From the NCBI GenBank assembly GCA_963540705.1, contig CAUTQX010000001.1, forward strand, positions 1-62,090: a DNA stretch of 62,090 nucleotides. Direction: 5' to 3'. Source of the DNA: Nanosynbacter sp963540705 (lineage in GTDB: Bacteria > Patescibacteriota > Saccharimonadia > Saccharimonadales > Saccharimonadaceae). Made by a program: the position numbers and the translations under genes. The notes under the pieces were generated by a model. That model was not told the DNA's origin. It ran no database searches and saw nothing but the letters and a program-made list of their open reading frames with translations. Below, piece after piece: positions 34,394 to 42,459 of the stretch; position 1 is the stretch's first letter; each line of letters begins with the position of its first letter.

Positions 34394-35480
34394 GCGGCAT
34401 AATAATGTGCGTATAATCAGGATTTTTTACTTGCTCGCGAATTACACACGGCGACAATTTACCATTAAATGAGAATACGATTTCATCCGCGTCAATAATA
34501 TTCAAAACCTCCGTTAGGTAGCGTGAGTTAAGCGTTACTTGACCGTCTGCGGATATCTTAGCTGTTGCCTCTGAGGTGTTCTCGCCAAGTTCAGACGCAA
34601 TCGAATGAATAGAGAGCAGAGAATTTTCCTCTGATGCGGTAATTGTAATTCCACCACCAGATTCACGTGCAAATAACGCCGCAATCTTCGTAACTCGACT
34701 GAAATCAGATTTTTTAATAACAATCTCAGTTTCCGCGGTCGCTGGAATTAATTGGCGATAATCAGGGAACTTTCCATCAATTAATCGACTGACAATTTCC
34801 ATATCTCCTGTCTTAAAACAAACTTGAGAGTCGTCAAATAGAACTGTAATTTTCTTTTCTTCACCAACACTTTTGCTAACTTCCGCTAACGTAGACGCAG
34901 GAATTATTGCAGAAACCTCATTATCCGACTTTATCAGACGCTTTTCTGCCAGCCTGTAGCCATCAGTAGCAGCCAAATATAACGATCCTTCATAATTATG
35001 CCAATAAACTCCCGTAAGAACTGCTCGCGTGACATCAGAACTAACAGCCAACTTCGTTTGGACTATGGCTTTCTTAAGATCATCAACATCAATTTCATAT
35101 TGCATAGCGGTCTTTTCGTCAATTGTAGGCAGCTCAGGATATTCATCAGCCACCACACCATTAATAACTGATGAAAACTTACCCGAAGTTATGTGAAGAT
35201 GCTCATTTTTAGTTTCAAGCTCCACTGGACCGCTTGGTAGGTTTGTGATGAACTCTGACACCAATCGGGCAGGAATAGTAATGGATCCATGATCTTCAAT
35301 TTTCGCGCCAATGTATTGAGTGGAAGCAATTTCCAAATTTGTTCCAGCAATCAACAACCTTCCTCCGTCAGTGCGAAGTAAAATATTATTCAATATTGGC
35401 AGTTCATTACGACTCGATGCTATATCTTTGATTAGATTAAGTGCTTTTGCAAGTTTTTCTTGGGTGACTGATACTTTCAT
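34383..35480 (-). CDS. dnaN: DNA polymerase III sliding clamp (beta subunit)
   Basis: 365 residues, full length. Tethers the replicase to DNA. Starts MKVSVTQEKLAKALNLI; contains NNILLRTDGGRLLIAGTNLE, VLTGVYWHN, ATDGYRLA and FPDYRQLIP, all clamp hallmarks. A Shine-Dalgarno AAGGAAAG lies right before the ATG. Standard position downstream of dnaA, separated by 245 nt. Confidence 0.97.
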   Translation of the reverse strand: MKVSVTQEKLAKALNLIKDIASSRNELPILNNILLRTDGGRLLIAGTNLEIASTQYIGAKIEDHGSITIPARLVSEFITNLPSGPVELETKNEHLHITSGKFSSVINGVVADEYPELPTIDEKTAMQYEIDVDDLKKAIVQTKLAVSSDVTRAVLTGVYWHNYEGSLYLAATDGYRLAEKRLIKSDNEVSAIIPASTLAEVSKSVGEEKKITVLFDDSQVCFKTGDMEIVSRLIDGKFPDYRQLIPATAETEIVIKKSDFSRVTKIAALFARESGGGITITASEENSLLSIHSIASELGENTSEATAKISADGQVTLNSRYLTEVLNIIDADEIVFSFNGKLSPCVIREQVKNPDYTHIIMPLKS

Positions 35481-35725
35481 TATACTTTCCTTAATTTTTA
35501 ATTAGTCTTAATAGTAATAGGTGCTGTGGAAACTGAGTAAAAAATGTATTCAAACAGAGGTAGCTGGTGGATAAAATAGGTGGAAAACTCTGTGGTTTGT
35601 CTGTGGGTTTTATAGTGGATATTTGTGTATTATTCCACCGCCTGCTGACTTGTCGTTTTCTTTCCACAGATCTGTGTGTTGGTAAGTCACCGCAAAAACA
35701 CAACATCTGCACAGCTTTTCCACAA
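35481..35725. other. dnaA-dnaN intergenic region with DnaA-box-like sequences
   Basis: No gene. Contains several TGTGG/CCACA elements: TTTTCCACA (35716-35724), CTTTCCACA (about 35670), TGTGGAAAC (about 35525) and TGGATAA (about 35571). It may be a second DnaA-binding cluster of a bipartite origin. Confidence 0.5.
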
Positions 35726-37059
35726 TTAATGAACATATAATTTATCCTTAATATCGTTAATTTGTTCGCGAATACTGACGTTAGTAAGGCTTTCCTTGGT
35801 GATTTTTTCAATTGAATGCATAGCGGTTGTGTGGTCTTTTCGTCCAAGCTCTTGGGCAATTTTCGGAAAACTCATTTTCAGTTCACTACGTAGAAGGAAC
35901 ATCGCAATTTGCCTTGGCATGGCGATAAATTTATCGCGTCTGGATGAGCACATATCTTTTACATCAATATTATAATAGCGCGCCGTCTTATCAATTATTT
36001 GTTTGGCGGTTATATGTTGCGGTCTATTGCGTTTAATATCTCCCAAAATTCCTTCAGCCGCTGCTAAATCAGGAGTGAAATTTTGCATTTCCGCATAAGC
36101 AAGCAGTCGATTCAAAGCTCCTTCCAACTCGCGAATATTCGTCTTAAAGTTGGTCGCTAGATATTCTACGACATCGGAATCTAGTTCAGTGTAACGATAG
36201 CACAACGAGTTTCATAATCAGGCATCTGGATATCAATTGCCATGCCCCATTCAAATCGACTACGCAAACGATCGGTTAGAGTAGGAATACTTTTTGGCGG
36301 TTTATCTGAGCTAATAATGATTTGCTTATTGTTTTGGTGAAGATCGTTAAATGTATGGAAAAATTCGTCCTGAGTTTTTTCTTTTCCAGCGATAAATTGC
36401 ATGTCATCAACAATCAAGACATCGACATTGCGATATTTATCAGAAAAACCTTTTTTCTTAAATCGAATAGAATCTAGAAACTCATTAACGAACGTTTCCG
36501 TAGTAATATAAAGCACGCGTGCCGAAGGTTGTTTTTTAATTATCTCATTTCCGACTGCCTGCATTAAGTGAGTTTTACCAAGTCCAGACCCTCCATATAA
36601 ATAAAGTGGATTATATTTATCTCCTGGATGTGAGGCGACCGCTTGGCAGGCAGCGTAGGCTAAATCGTTACTTGAGCCAACGATGAAGTTGTCAAAGGTG
36701 TACCTGGGATTAAGATTACTTGAATGAGATTTCCTCGATGGTAAAATCAGCGGCTTCGCTGGTTCTTGTTGTCCACTTTTATCAACTTCACGATTAACGC
36801 GAGGTTTTTTATTACTAGATTCGACGTTATAGGAAATAGACGGGGCATTAATGCCGTTGTGAGCCAAGGCTTCTAATATTTGCGGGTGAAATCGCTTTTC
36901 AAGTTGAGTCCTAGCGAAAATATTCGGCGCAATTATAAGAACTTCTTTGTCGGAGATTATTTCTAATTTGGTATTTTTGAACCACGCAGTAAACGACGAA
37001 GATGATACAGTTACTTCAATCTCACCTAAAACACCCTGCCAAACCGCATGACTATCCAC
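35726..37059 (-). pseudogene. dnaA: Chromosomal replication initiator DnaA, frame-disrupted
   Basis: The initiator that melts oriC. The first half (GTG 37059 to TAG near 36181) has domain I, P-loop GGSGLGKT (residues 156-163), Walker B LIVDDMQF and the Arg-finger box RLRSRFEWG, then reads PDYETRCAIVTLN and stops. The second half (35726-36205) continues in another frame with ELDSDVVEYLATNFKTN, sensor 2 RELEGALNRL and the helix-turn-helix with RKDHTTAMHSIEKI. Against DnaA of E. coli or B. subtilis about seven residues are missing at the join, consistent with a 22-nt deletion near 36186. Either a real lesion or an assembly error. Confidence 0.88.
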
Positions 37060-37115
37060 GAAAATTACTCCCTCAAATTCTGTTTAACTGTCTTTATTGT
37101 AGCAAATAAGGGGAG

Positions 37116-37124
37116 TTTTCCACA
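37116..37124 (+). promoter_or_regulatory. DnaA box
   Basis: TTTTCCACA, one mismatch to TTATCCACA; followed by AG. Confidence 0.65.
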
Positions 37125-37169
37125 AGTATAAACGGAGTAGAAATATTACTATTCAAAACAGGGGTGGAG

Positions 37170-37178
37170 TTTTCCACA
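37170..37178 (+). promoter_or_regulatory. DnaA box
   Basis: TTTTCCACA in the same local context (AG before, AGTA after) as the box at 37116. Confidence 0.65.
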
Positions 37179-37202
37179 AGTAAAATTCTCATCTGTTAAA
37201 AT

Positions 37203-37211
37203 TGTGGAAAA
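37203..37211 (-). promoter_or_regulatory. DnaA box
   Basis: TGTGGAAAA on the plus strand, the inverse of the other two boxes. Confidence 0.65.
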
Positions 37212-37223
37212 ATATACGTCGAT

Positions 37224-37232
37224 AGTGGAAAA
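37224..37232 (-). promoter_or_regulatory. Degenerate DnaA box
   Basis: AGTGGAAAA, one further mismatch; same orientation as the box at 37203. Confidence 0.45.
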
Positions 37233-37244
37233 GTCATTGTCGAC

Positions 37245-37273
37245 TTGCAAAAAGTACTGAAAGAATATATACT
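37245..37273 (+). promoter_or_regulatory. rpmH promoter
   Basis: TTGCAA (37245-37250), 17-bp spacer, TATACT (37268-37273); ATG 10 nt later, so the leader is at most a few bases. Confidence 0.75.
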
Positions 37274-37283
37274 ATTTGTTGAT

Positions 37284-37421
37284 ATGCCAAAGCGAACATT
37301 TCAACCACACACCCGACACCGTGCAAAGACACACGGTTTTAGGGCACGAGTTTCTACCAAGGCTGGTAGACTGGTTTTGAAGCGCCGCCGCCTAAAGGGT
37401 CGCGCTAAAATTGCTATCTAA
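37284..37421 (+). CDS. rpmH: 50S ribosomal protein L34
   Basis: 45 residues, MPKRTFQPHTRHRAKTHGF at the start and a basic tail with RLVLKRRRLKGRAK. This is the normal size and sequence of L34. Start lacks a Shine-Dalgarno. Followed by a terminator and rnpA, the usual order at the origin. Confidence 0.97.
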   Translation: MPKRTFQPHTRHRAKTHGFRARVSTKAGRLVLKRRRLKGRAKIAI

Positions 37422-37440
37422 ATATTAGCAACAAAAAGTT

Positions 37441-37465
37441 CCCGTCGATGAAGGCGGGATTTTTT
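37441..37465 (+). terminator. Terminator after rpmH
   Basis: CCCGTC-GATGAA-GGCGGG stem (one G-T pair), then ATTTTTT. Confidence 0.8.
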
Positions 37466-37467
37466 GA

Positions 37468-37473
37468 TATAAT
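37468..37473 (+). promoter_or_regulatory. Extended -10 box of rnpA
   Basis: TGA-TATAAT, 8 nt before the ATG at 37482; it overlaps the end of the terminator T run. Confidence 0.6.
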
Positions 37474-37481
37474 TGTAAAAT

Positions 37482-37829
37482 ATGTTACAACAATGTAATC
37501 GGTTTCATGGTCATGGCAGTCTTAAATTTGTCTATAAAAACGGACAAGCGGTTCGTTCGTCTATAGCCACGATAAAATATGTGAAGAACCCATATCGAAA
37601 TCACAGCAGATTTGCGGTTGTTGTTAGTAAAAAAGTTCTAAAATCAGCGGTGCGTCGGAATCGTATACGTCGACGTGTTTATGAAATTATTCGCCTGGAA
37701 CTGCCTAATATGAAAAATGACCAAGATGTGGCTGTTATTATATTTTCGGCGGAAGTTTTATCGATGCCACATAAAGACCTAAAACAGACAATAAAGAATC
37801 TTTTCTCTCAAGCTCAACTGTATAAATAG
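37482..37829 (+). CDS. rnpA: Ribonuclease P protein component
   Basis: 115 residues. Protein subunit that helps the RNase P RNA remove tRNA 5' leaders. The family signature is seen as RFAVVVSKKVLKSAVRRNRIRRRVYEIIR (positions about 46-74; split here only by name). N-terminal RFHGHGSLKFVYKNG fits as well. Leaderless-type promoter. Confidence 0.95.
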   Translation: MLQQCNRFHGHGSLKFVYKNGQAVRSSIATIKYVKNPYRNHSRFAVVVSKKVLKSAVRRNRIRRRVYEIIRLELPNMKNDQDVAVIIFSAEVLSMPHKDLKQTIKNLFSQAQLYK

Positions 37830-37841
37830 GCACTTTTTTGC

Positions 37842-37847
37842 TATAAT
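37842..37847 (+). promoter_or_regulatory. Extended -10 box of yidC
   Basis: TGC-TATAAT, 6 nt before the ATG at 37854; no Shine-Dalgarno. Confidence 0.65.
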
Positions 37848-37853
37848 TAAGAC

Positions 37854-38774
37854 ATGAGTTTTTTTGATGAGTTTATTGTTCGACCGATTTTAAATTTGCT
37901 AATGGCTATTTATAGTCTGATTCCGGATTTTGGTGTTAGTGTCATTATCTTTACGATTATTGTAAGACTTTTACTTTGGCCGCTAATTAAGAAGCAGCTT
38001 CATCAAGCAAAGGCCATGCGTAAAATGCAGCCAGAGCTAGTGAAGATCAAAAAACAGTACGCAAAAAATCCACAAATGCGTAACCTAGCGATGGTGGAAC
38101 TTTATAAAAAACACAACGTCAGTGCCTTTGGTTCAATTGGCGTTATGATTATTCAGTTACCAATTTTGATTGCGATGTATCGAGTGGTGCAGATTTTCGT
38201 TTCTAGCCGCGCTGATTTAGGAAAATATGTTTATGATTTTATGAAAAATCTGCCGGTTGCTAATAATCTAATAAATAATCCAGATCAATTTAATCAGAAC
38301 TTTCTTGGCATTATGGATTTGACGCAACACGCTATATCAAAGAATGGAGTTGTTGTTGGCTTGGTTATTTTGGCGGCAGTCGCGGCGTATTTGCAATATT
38401 TAACTTCAAAACAATTGTCGCCTCAATCTGACAGCAATCGTAAGTTGCGTGACATTTTAGCTGAGGCTGGCGATGGAAAAGAGGCAGACCAGGCGGAAGT
38501 AAATGCCATTATGACGCGAAAAATGATGAAATTTATGCCAGTAATGATGTTCTTCGTGATTGTATATTTACCGGCAGCTTTGGCGCTTTATTTGACGACA
38601 GCTAGCACCGTGGGATATCTTCAGAACTATATTATTTTCAAACAAGACTCTAAAGAAATGCAAGAAATTGCAGATAAAAAATCATCTCAAAAATCTAAAG
38701 CATCGACAAAAATCGATAAACGTGTTAAAAAGGCTACAGAGGCCAGGGTAACTCGGATCAAGGCTAAGGATTAA
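37854..38774 (+). CDS. yidC: Membrane protein insertase YidC/OxaI
   Basis: 306 residues. Inserts and folds membrane proteins. Short form without the large periplasmic domain, as in Gram-positive bacteria: hydrophobic N-terminus, the conserved Arg in IIVRLLLWPL, the basic coiled cytoplasmic hairpin (KKQLHQAKAMRKMQPELVKI), then membrane helices near 95-115, 160-180 and 225-250, and a Lys-rich tail. No lipobox. Many small membrane pilins in this genome are likely clients (inference). Confidence 0.95.
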   Translation: MSFFDEFIVRPILNLLMAIYSLIPDFGVSVIIFTIIVRLLLWPLIKKQLHQAKAMRKMQPELVKIKKQYAKNPQMRNLAMVELYKKHNVSAFGSIGVMIIQLPILIAMYRVVQIFVSSRADLGKYVYDFMKNLPVANNLINNPDQFNQNFLGIMDLTQHAISKNGVVVGLVILAAVAAYLQYLTSKQLSPQSDSNRKLRDILAEAGDGKEADQAEVNAIMTRKMMKFMPVMMFFVIVYLPAALALYLTTASTVGYLQNYIIFKQDSKEMQEIADKKSSQKSKASTKIDKRVKKATEARVTRIKAKD

Positions 38775-38783
38775 GGAGGATTT

Positions 38784-39245
38784 ATGGACCAAATTGAAAC
38801 AGTTGAATTTGTAAAAAAATATTTAGAGGATTTGCTAACATTCTTTGACTTGAATCTGGAAGTTTCAGTAAAAATCGAAGATGGAATTGTTGTAGCTTCA
38901 ATTCCACATAGTGAGCGAAGTAGCATTTTAATTGGTAGAAATGCGGAAACATTGCGTAGTATTCAGAACCTTTTGTCGACAGCTCTTCATCATAAAGAAG
39001 CGTCAACTGTTCGGGTGAATTTGGACATTGCGGACTATAAAAAGCAGCACGCTGAAAAAATTGCCGAAAAGGCGCGCGGTTGGATTGAGGAAGTTCGACG
39101 AACTGGCGAGTCAAAGATAGTGGATTTGAATGCTGCTGATCGCTGGACAGTGCATCACTTGGCTGGTGAATATAGCGATATTGATACGCATTCTGAAGGT
39201 GAAGGTCGCGAACGACGTCTAATTATTAGTCAGAAGAGTTCTTAG
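38784..39245 (+). CDS. jag: Jag/KhpB-type RNA-binding protein (KH and R3H domains)
   Basis: 153 residues. KH domain (about 20-85, with SSILIGRNAETLRSIQNLL) and R3H domain (about 88-150, with LNAADRWTVHHLAGEY). The Jag-N domain of Firmicutes is absent. A perfect AAGGAGG precedes the ATG and the gene follows yidC by 9 nt. In known bacteria KhpB binds small RNAs and affects cell division and wall growth. Confidence 0.93.
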   Translation: MDQIETVEFVKKYLEDLLTFFDLNLEVSVKIEDGIVVASIPHSERSSILIGRNAETLRSIQNLLSTALHHKEASTVRVNLDIADYKKQHAEKIAEKARGWIEEVRRTGESKIVDLNAADRWTVHHLAGEYSDIDTHSEGEGRERRLIISQKSS

Positions 39246-39660
39246 TATCTTTAAAGACGATTTTGGAATATAGAATATAGTTCCAGACGAGGCTGGCTAC
39301 TGTGGCAGCTAGTTTGCTAATTAATAGAGCAAGTGATTTATTTAATCCGAAGTTTATAAATATCGGTGTAATAATAGCGATAATAATTGTCTGAATTACC
39401 CATAAACCAAATAGTGTAACTGCGGCGAATAAAAGAAATTGTTTTTTCAAGTTTTGAGATGTTGACTTGAAAGTGTATTTTTTATTTGCAAAAAATGAGA
39501 ACAAAAAGGCAACGAATGTTGATATGAAATTAGCAAGCTCCTTTGGGGTATTTAAAAAGATTGTTAGGCTAAAAAGTATGCCGAAATCTAGCACTGTATT
39601 AGTACTGCCAACGATAAGAAATCTTAATTTATCGGCGTGTTTTTTTAATATTTCCTGCAT
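39226..39660 (-). CDS. GtrA-like membrane protein
   Basis: 144 residues, four transmembrane helices, with FLIVGSTNTVLDFGILFSL near the start and FFANKKYTFKS in the second loop: the GtrA pattern. Such proteins help move polyprenyl-linked sugars across the membrane. It overlaps the upstream GT2 gene by 32 nt, forming a GtrA-GtrB-type pair; it also overlaps jag (convergent) by 20 nt. Confidence 0.88.
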   Translation of the reverse strand: MQEILKKHADKLRFLIVGSTNTVLDFGILFSLTIFLNTPKELANFISTFVAFLFSFFANKKYTFKSTSQNLKKQFLLFAAVTLFGLWVIQTIIIAIITPIFINFGLNKSLALLISKLAATVASLVWNYILYSKIVFKDTKNSSD

Positions 39661-40579
39661 GATATTCCTCTATTAAGTATAATGGTCTGTTTTTTGTCTC
39701 GATAAATATCCGTCCTACGTATTCGCCAATTATACCCAGGGATAATAACTGAACTCCTCCGAGGAATAAGATAACTGCCATTAGCGAGGAATACCCAGCA
39801 CCAGTGGAAATTCCGAACAAAGGGCGAACTAAAAGATATATAATCCAAACAAAAGCAACAAGCGAAATAATGAAGCCGAAAATAGTTGCCATGCGTAGCG
39901 GTGCAGTAGTGAAGCTGGTAATTCCGTCAATTGCTAAATTAAGTAATTTCCGGTAATTCCACTTAGTTTGACCAGCTAATCTGGGGTCACGATCATAAAA
40001 TATTTCTTTTTTCTTATATCCAATCCAGCTAAAAATTGCTTTTGTGTTGCGCTGAGATTCGCGGAATTTTTGTAAAGCTTCGATGCATCGGCGGTCTAGT
40101 AAACGAAAATCACCAGTGTCGATCTGAATAGGAATGTTGGTCGATTTTTGCAATATCCTGTAATACCATTGGCTGGTTTTTTTCTTCAACCAGGTTTCGC
40201 CCTGTCTGTTGTTGCGGCGAGCATAAACATCATCATATCCATCCTCCCAATATGAAATCATTTCCTGGATGAGCTCTGGCGGGTCTTGTAAATCTGCATC
40301 AATAATCACCAGAGCGTCACTTTTTACATGATCAATCCCAGCTATCATGGCAATTTCCTTGCCGAAGTTTCGCGATAAATTTATATAGCTAATTCGAGAA
40401 TCTTTTTTCGATTGCTCGGCTATGATTGAAAAAGATTTATCGATGCTGCCGTCATTTATGAAGAGAAATTCGAATTGATAATTGGGCGTGTTTTTTGTAA
40501 ACTTATCCAAGTGCTTAAATAATTGCGGTAAAACGGATTCTTCGTTGTAGACGGGGATGAGGAGAGTGATGGTTTTCAT
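39629..40579 (-). CDS. Polyprenyl-phosphate glycosyltransferase, GtrB/DPM1-like (GT2)
   Basis: 316 residues. GT2 fold with IPVYNEESVLPQL, FINDGSIDKS and DADLQDPPELI (DxD-type metal site), then RLLDRRCIEAL and two C-terminal transmembrane helices (about 230-290). Predicted to load a sugar onto undecaprenyl phosphate on the inner face. Starts 14 nt after the next minus-strand gene. Confidence 0.88.
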   Translation of the reverse strand: MKTITLLIPVYNEESVLPQLFKHLDKFTKNTPNYQFEFLFINDGSIDKSFSIIAEQSKKDSRISYINLSRNFGKEIAMIAGIDHVKSDALVIIDADLQDPPELIQEMISYWEDGYDDVYARRNNRQGETWLKKKTSQWYYRILQKSTNIPIQIDTGDFRLLDRRCIEALQKFRESQRNTKAIFSWIGYKKKEIFYDRDPRLAGQTKWNYRKLLNLAIDGITSFTTAPLRMATIFGFIISLVAFVWIIYLLVRPLFGISTGAGYSSLMAVILFLGGVQLLSLGIIGEYVGRIFIETKNRPLYLIEEYHAGNIKKTRR

Positions 40580-40592
40580 AGCATTAAGTATA

Positions 40593-41606
40593 TTATTTTA
40601 TTCTGAAAAACTGCTTAAATTTTAATAATCCAGTTTGATTTGGCAGTGGTCCATCGTGGATAATATTACGAATATAGTCGACAGAAACCTTGCGATTTTT
40701 TTGGATATAAAAACGTTTTTTATAAGCGGCGGGCTTGCGGATAATTGAGGCGAAGACACCTTTTAATGCTGGCAAACCATTTCCATGACGAATCGCACTA
40801 GCAAAAATCAACCAATATGTCAGTAAAAATCGTATGCCAATATACCAAAATAGTTTACCTGGAACATTTTTAATGAAGACTAATGGCAAGTTTTTGAAAG
40901 TATTATAGACAGCTAATCCGGGGACTTTTTTACTACTAGCGCCAACTTTATGATAAGCAATAGCCTTAGGTGTAAAGCGAACTTTCCAGCCAGCTAATTG
41001 CGCTCGGAAGCTTAAATCGACATCTTCATAGTACATGAAAAAATCTTCATCGAACATATCTATATCATCAAATATCTTTGATCGATAAATAGCCCCGCCG
41101 CCAGTCGCTCCAAATATTTCTCCAGGCTTAGTTGGTGCATTTTTTATGGGATCATCACGATTTCTTGGTCCGGGTAGTCCCCAGGTTGTATAAAAATCGC
41201 CAGTTGTATCGAGAGTCTTGCCATCTCGCCTTTGTAAAATTCCGGTCGCAATTCCGCATTGTGGGTATTTTGATAATTGATAAACGAGAGCTTCGCACCA
41301 GTTCCTATCAGCTATCGCATCCGGATTAAGTACTCCAATATATTCAAAGTTGTTTTTTAGAGCATAGATTAATCCTGTATTAATTCCTCCCGCAAATCCT
41401 AGATTGTCTGAGTTTTTGAGCAAAATAATCTTTTCTTTTTTATGCGACGATATATATTCTTCAAATACGGCAACAGAATTGTCGCTACTATTATTATCTA
41501 CTATAACAACAGTAGGCTTTAAGGTTTGTTTTATTAATGAATCAACGCACTCTATAGCGTCGTCGGATCCGTTCCAGTTAAGAACTATAATTGCAAGTCT
41601 ATTCAT
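40593..41606 (-). CDS. Glycosyltransferase family 2 (rhamnosyltransferase-like)
   Basis: 337 residues. Starts LAIIVLNWNGSDDAIECVDSL, with VIVDNNSSDNSV, GFAGGINTG, LNPDA and the FFMYYEDVDLSFRAQLAGWKV motif that is typical of GT2 rhamnosyltransferases of the WbbL/RfbF type. Fits the rmlABCD genes in this window, which would make its donor. Only 29 nt separate it from the divergent exporter gene. Confidence 0.85.
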   Translation of the reverse strand: MNRLAIIVLNWNGSDDAIECVDSLIKQTLKPTVVIVDNNSSDNSVAVFEEYISSHKKEKIILLKNSDNLGFAGGINTGLIYALKNNFEYIGVLNPDAIADRNWCEALVYQLSKYPQCGIATGILQRRDGKTLDTTGDFYTTWGLPGPRNRDDPIKNAPTKPGEIFGATGGGAIYRSKIFDDIDMFDEDFFMYYEDVDLSFRAQLAGWKVRFTPKAIAYHKVGASSKKVPGLAVYNTFKNLPLVFIKNVPGKLFWYIGIRFLLTYWLIFASAIRHGNGLPALKGVFASIIRKPAAYKKRFYIQKNRKVSVDYIRNIIHDGPLPNQTGLLKFKQFFRIK

Positions 41607-41624
41607 AATGTTCTTTTTGTATTG

Positions 41625-41630
41625 TATAAT
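41625..41630 (+). promoter_or_regulatory. -10 box of the exporter operon
   Basis: TATAAT, 5 nt before ATG 41636; favours this ATG over the GTG at 41633. Confidence 0.55.
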
Positions 41631-41635
41631 AGGTG

Positions 41636-42454
41636 ATGTATATTATGAAGTGGCTAGAGGTTTTTAATAGAAAAAATAGGATTCTCTTAAGGGAATTAGT
41701 TATTACGGATTTTAAATTGAGATATCAGGGTTCTGCTCTCGGATATGTATGGAGTGTTCTTAAGCCGCTTTTTCTATTTTCGATATTGTATGTAGTTTTT
41801 GATAAATTTTTAGGAGTAGGAAGGAATATAGAACATTTTCCAGTGTATTTATTGCTGGGGATAATTTTATGGAACTTCTTCGTAGAAGCAACTAATCAAG
41901 GACTGAACTCTATAGTAGGTCGAGGTGACCTACTTAGAAAGATCAATTTTCCTAAATATATTGTTGTAATTTCTGGAACTGTATCCTCATTGATAAATTT
42001 GCTATTTAACATGATAGTGGTGCTCTTATTTGTGTTAGTAAATGGAGTCCACTTATCATGGATGTCACTATTAATCGTACCACTAATAATTGAACTGTAT
42101 ATATTTGCTTTAGGGGTGGCTTTTTTCTTGTCTGCTCTTAATGTTAAGTCGCGAGATACTGGATATCTATGGGAGGTATTTACTCAGGCTGCATTTTACG
42201 CCACCCCTGTTATTTATCCAATGCAGATGGTTTCACAGAAGAGCAATTTTGCTGTTGATCTGTTGTTTCTTAATCCTGTTGCACAAATTATTCAAGATAG
42301 TAGATATGTGCTTATAACTAAAGATACGATGATTATGTGGAATAGATTAAGCCCGCTAATGATGTCTGTACCGTTTTTAATTATAGCTATAGTAGTTCTG
42401 TTTGCGGTTTGGTATTTTAAGAAGCAGTCAAGGACATTCGCGGAGGAGATTTAG
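41636..42454 (+). CDS. ABC-2 type polysaccharide export permease (Wzm/TagG-like)
   Basis: 272 residues with six transmembrane helices. RELVITDFKLRYQGSALGYVWSVLKPL near the N-terminus and PVIYPMQMV are typical of ABC-2 permeases that export lipid-linked polysaccharide. Six nt before its ATPase. Substrate is inferred from the surrounding glycosyltransferases. Confidence 0.9.
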   Translation: MYIMKWLEVFNRKNRILLRELVITDFKLRYQGSALGYVWSVLKPLFLFSILYVVFDKFLGVGRNIEHFPVYLLLGIILWNFFVEATNQGLNSIVGRGDLLRKINFPKYIVVISGTVSSLINLLFNMIVVLLFVLVNGVHLSWMSLLIVPLIIELYIFALGVAFFLSALNVKSRDTGYLWEVFTQAAFYATPVIYPMQMVSQKSNFAVDLLFLNPVAQIIQDSRYVLITKDTMIMWNRLSPLMMSVPFLIIAIVVLFAVWYFKKQSRTFAEEI

Positions 42455-42459
42455 GATAT

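Larger units (their letters stand above)
37060..37283. other. Probable replication origin (oriC), dnaA-rpmH intergenic region
   Basis: 224 nt between divergent dnaA and rpmH with four DnaA-box-like 9-mers in two orientations and an AT-rich stretch beside rpmH. The gene order rnpA-rpmH-oriC-dnaA-dnaN is the classical one. Confidence 0.75.

Noticed and set aside
35491..35859. Minus-strand ORF of 122 codons between dnaN and dnaA
   Set aside because: Overlaps the DnaA C-terminal coding part in another frame and the DnaA-box region; no recognisable protein.
36181..36205. Programmed ribosomal frameshift within dnaA
   Set aside because: No slippery heptamer, and residues are missing as well as the frame, so a shift alone would not restore the protein.
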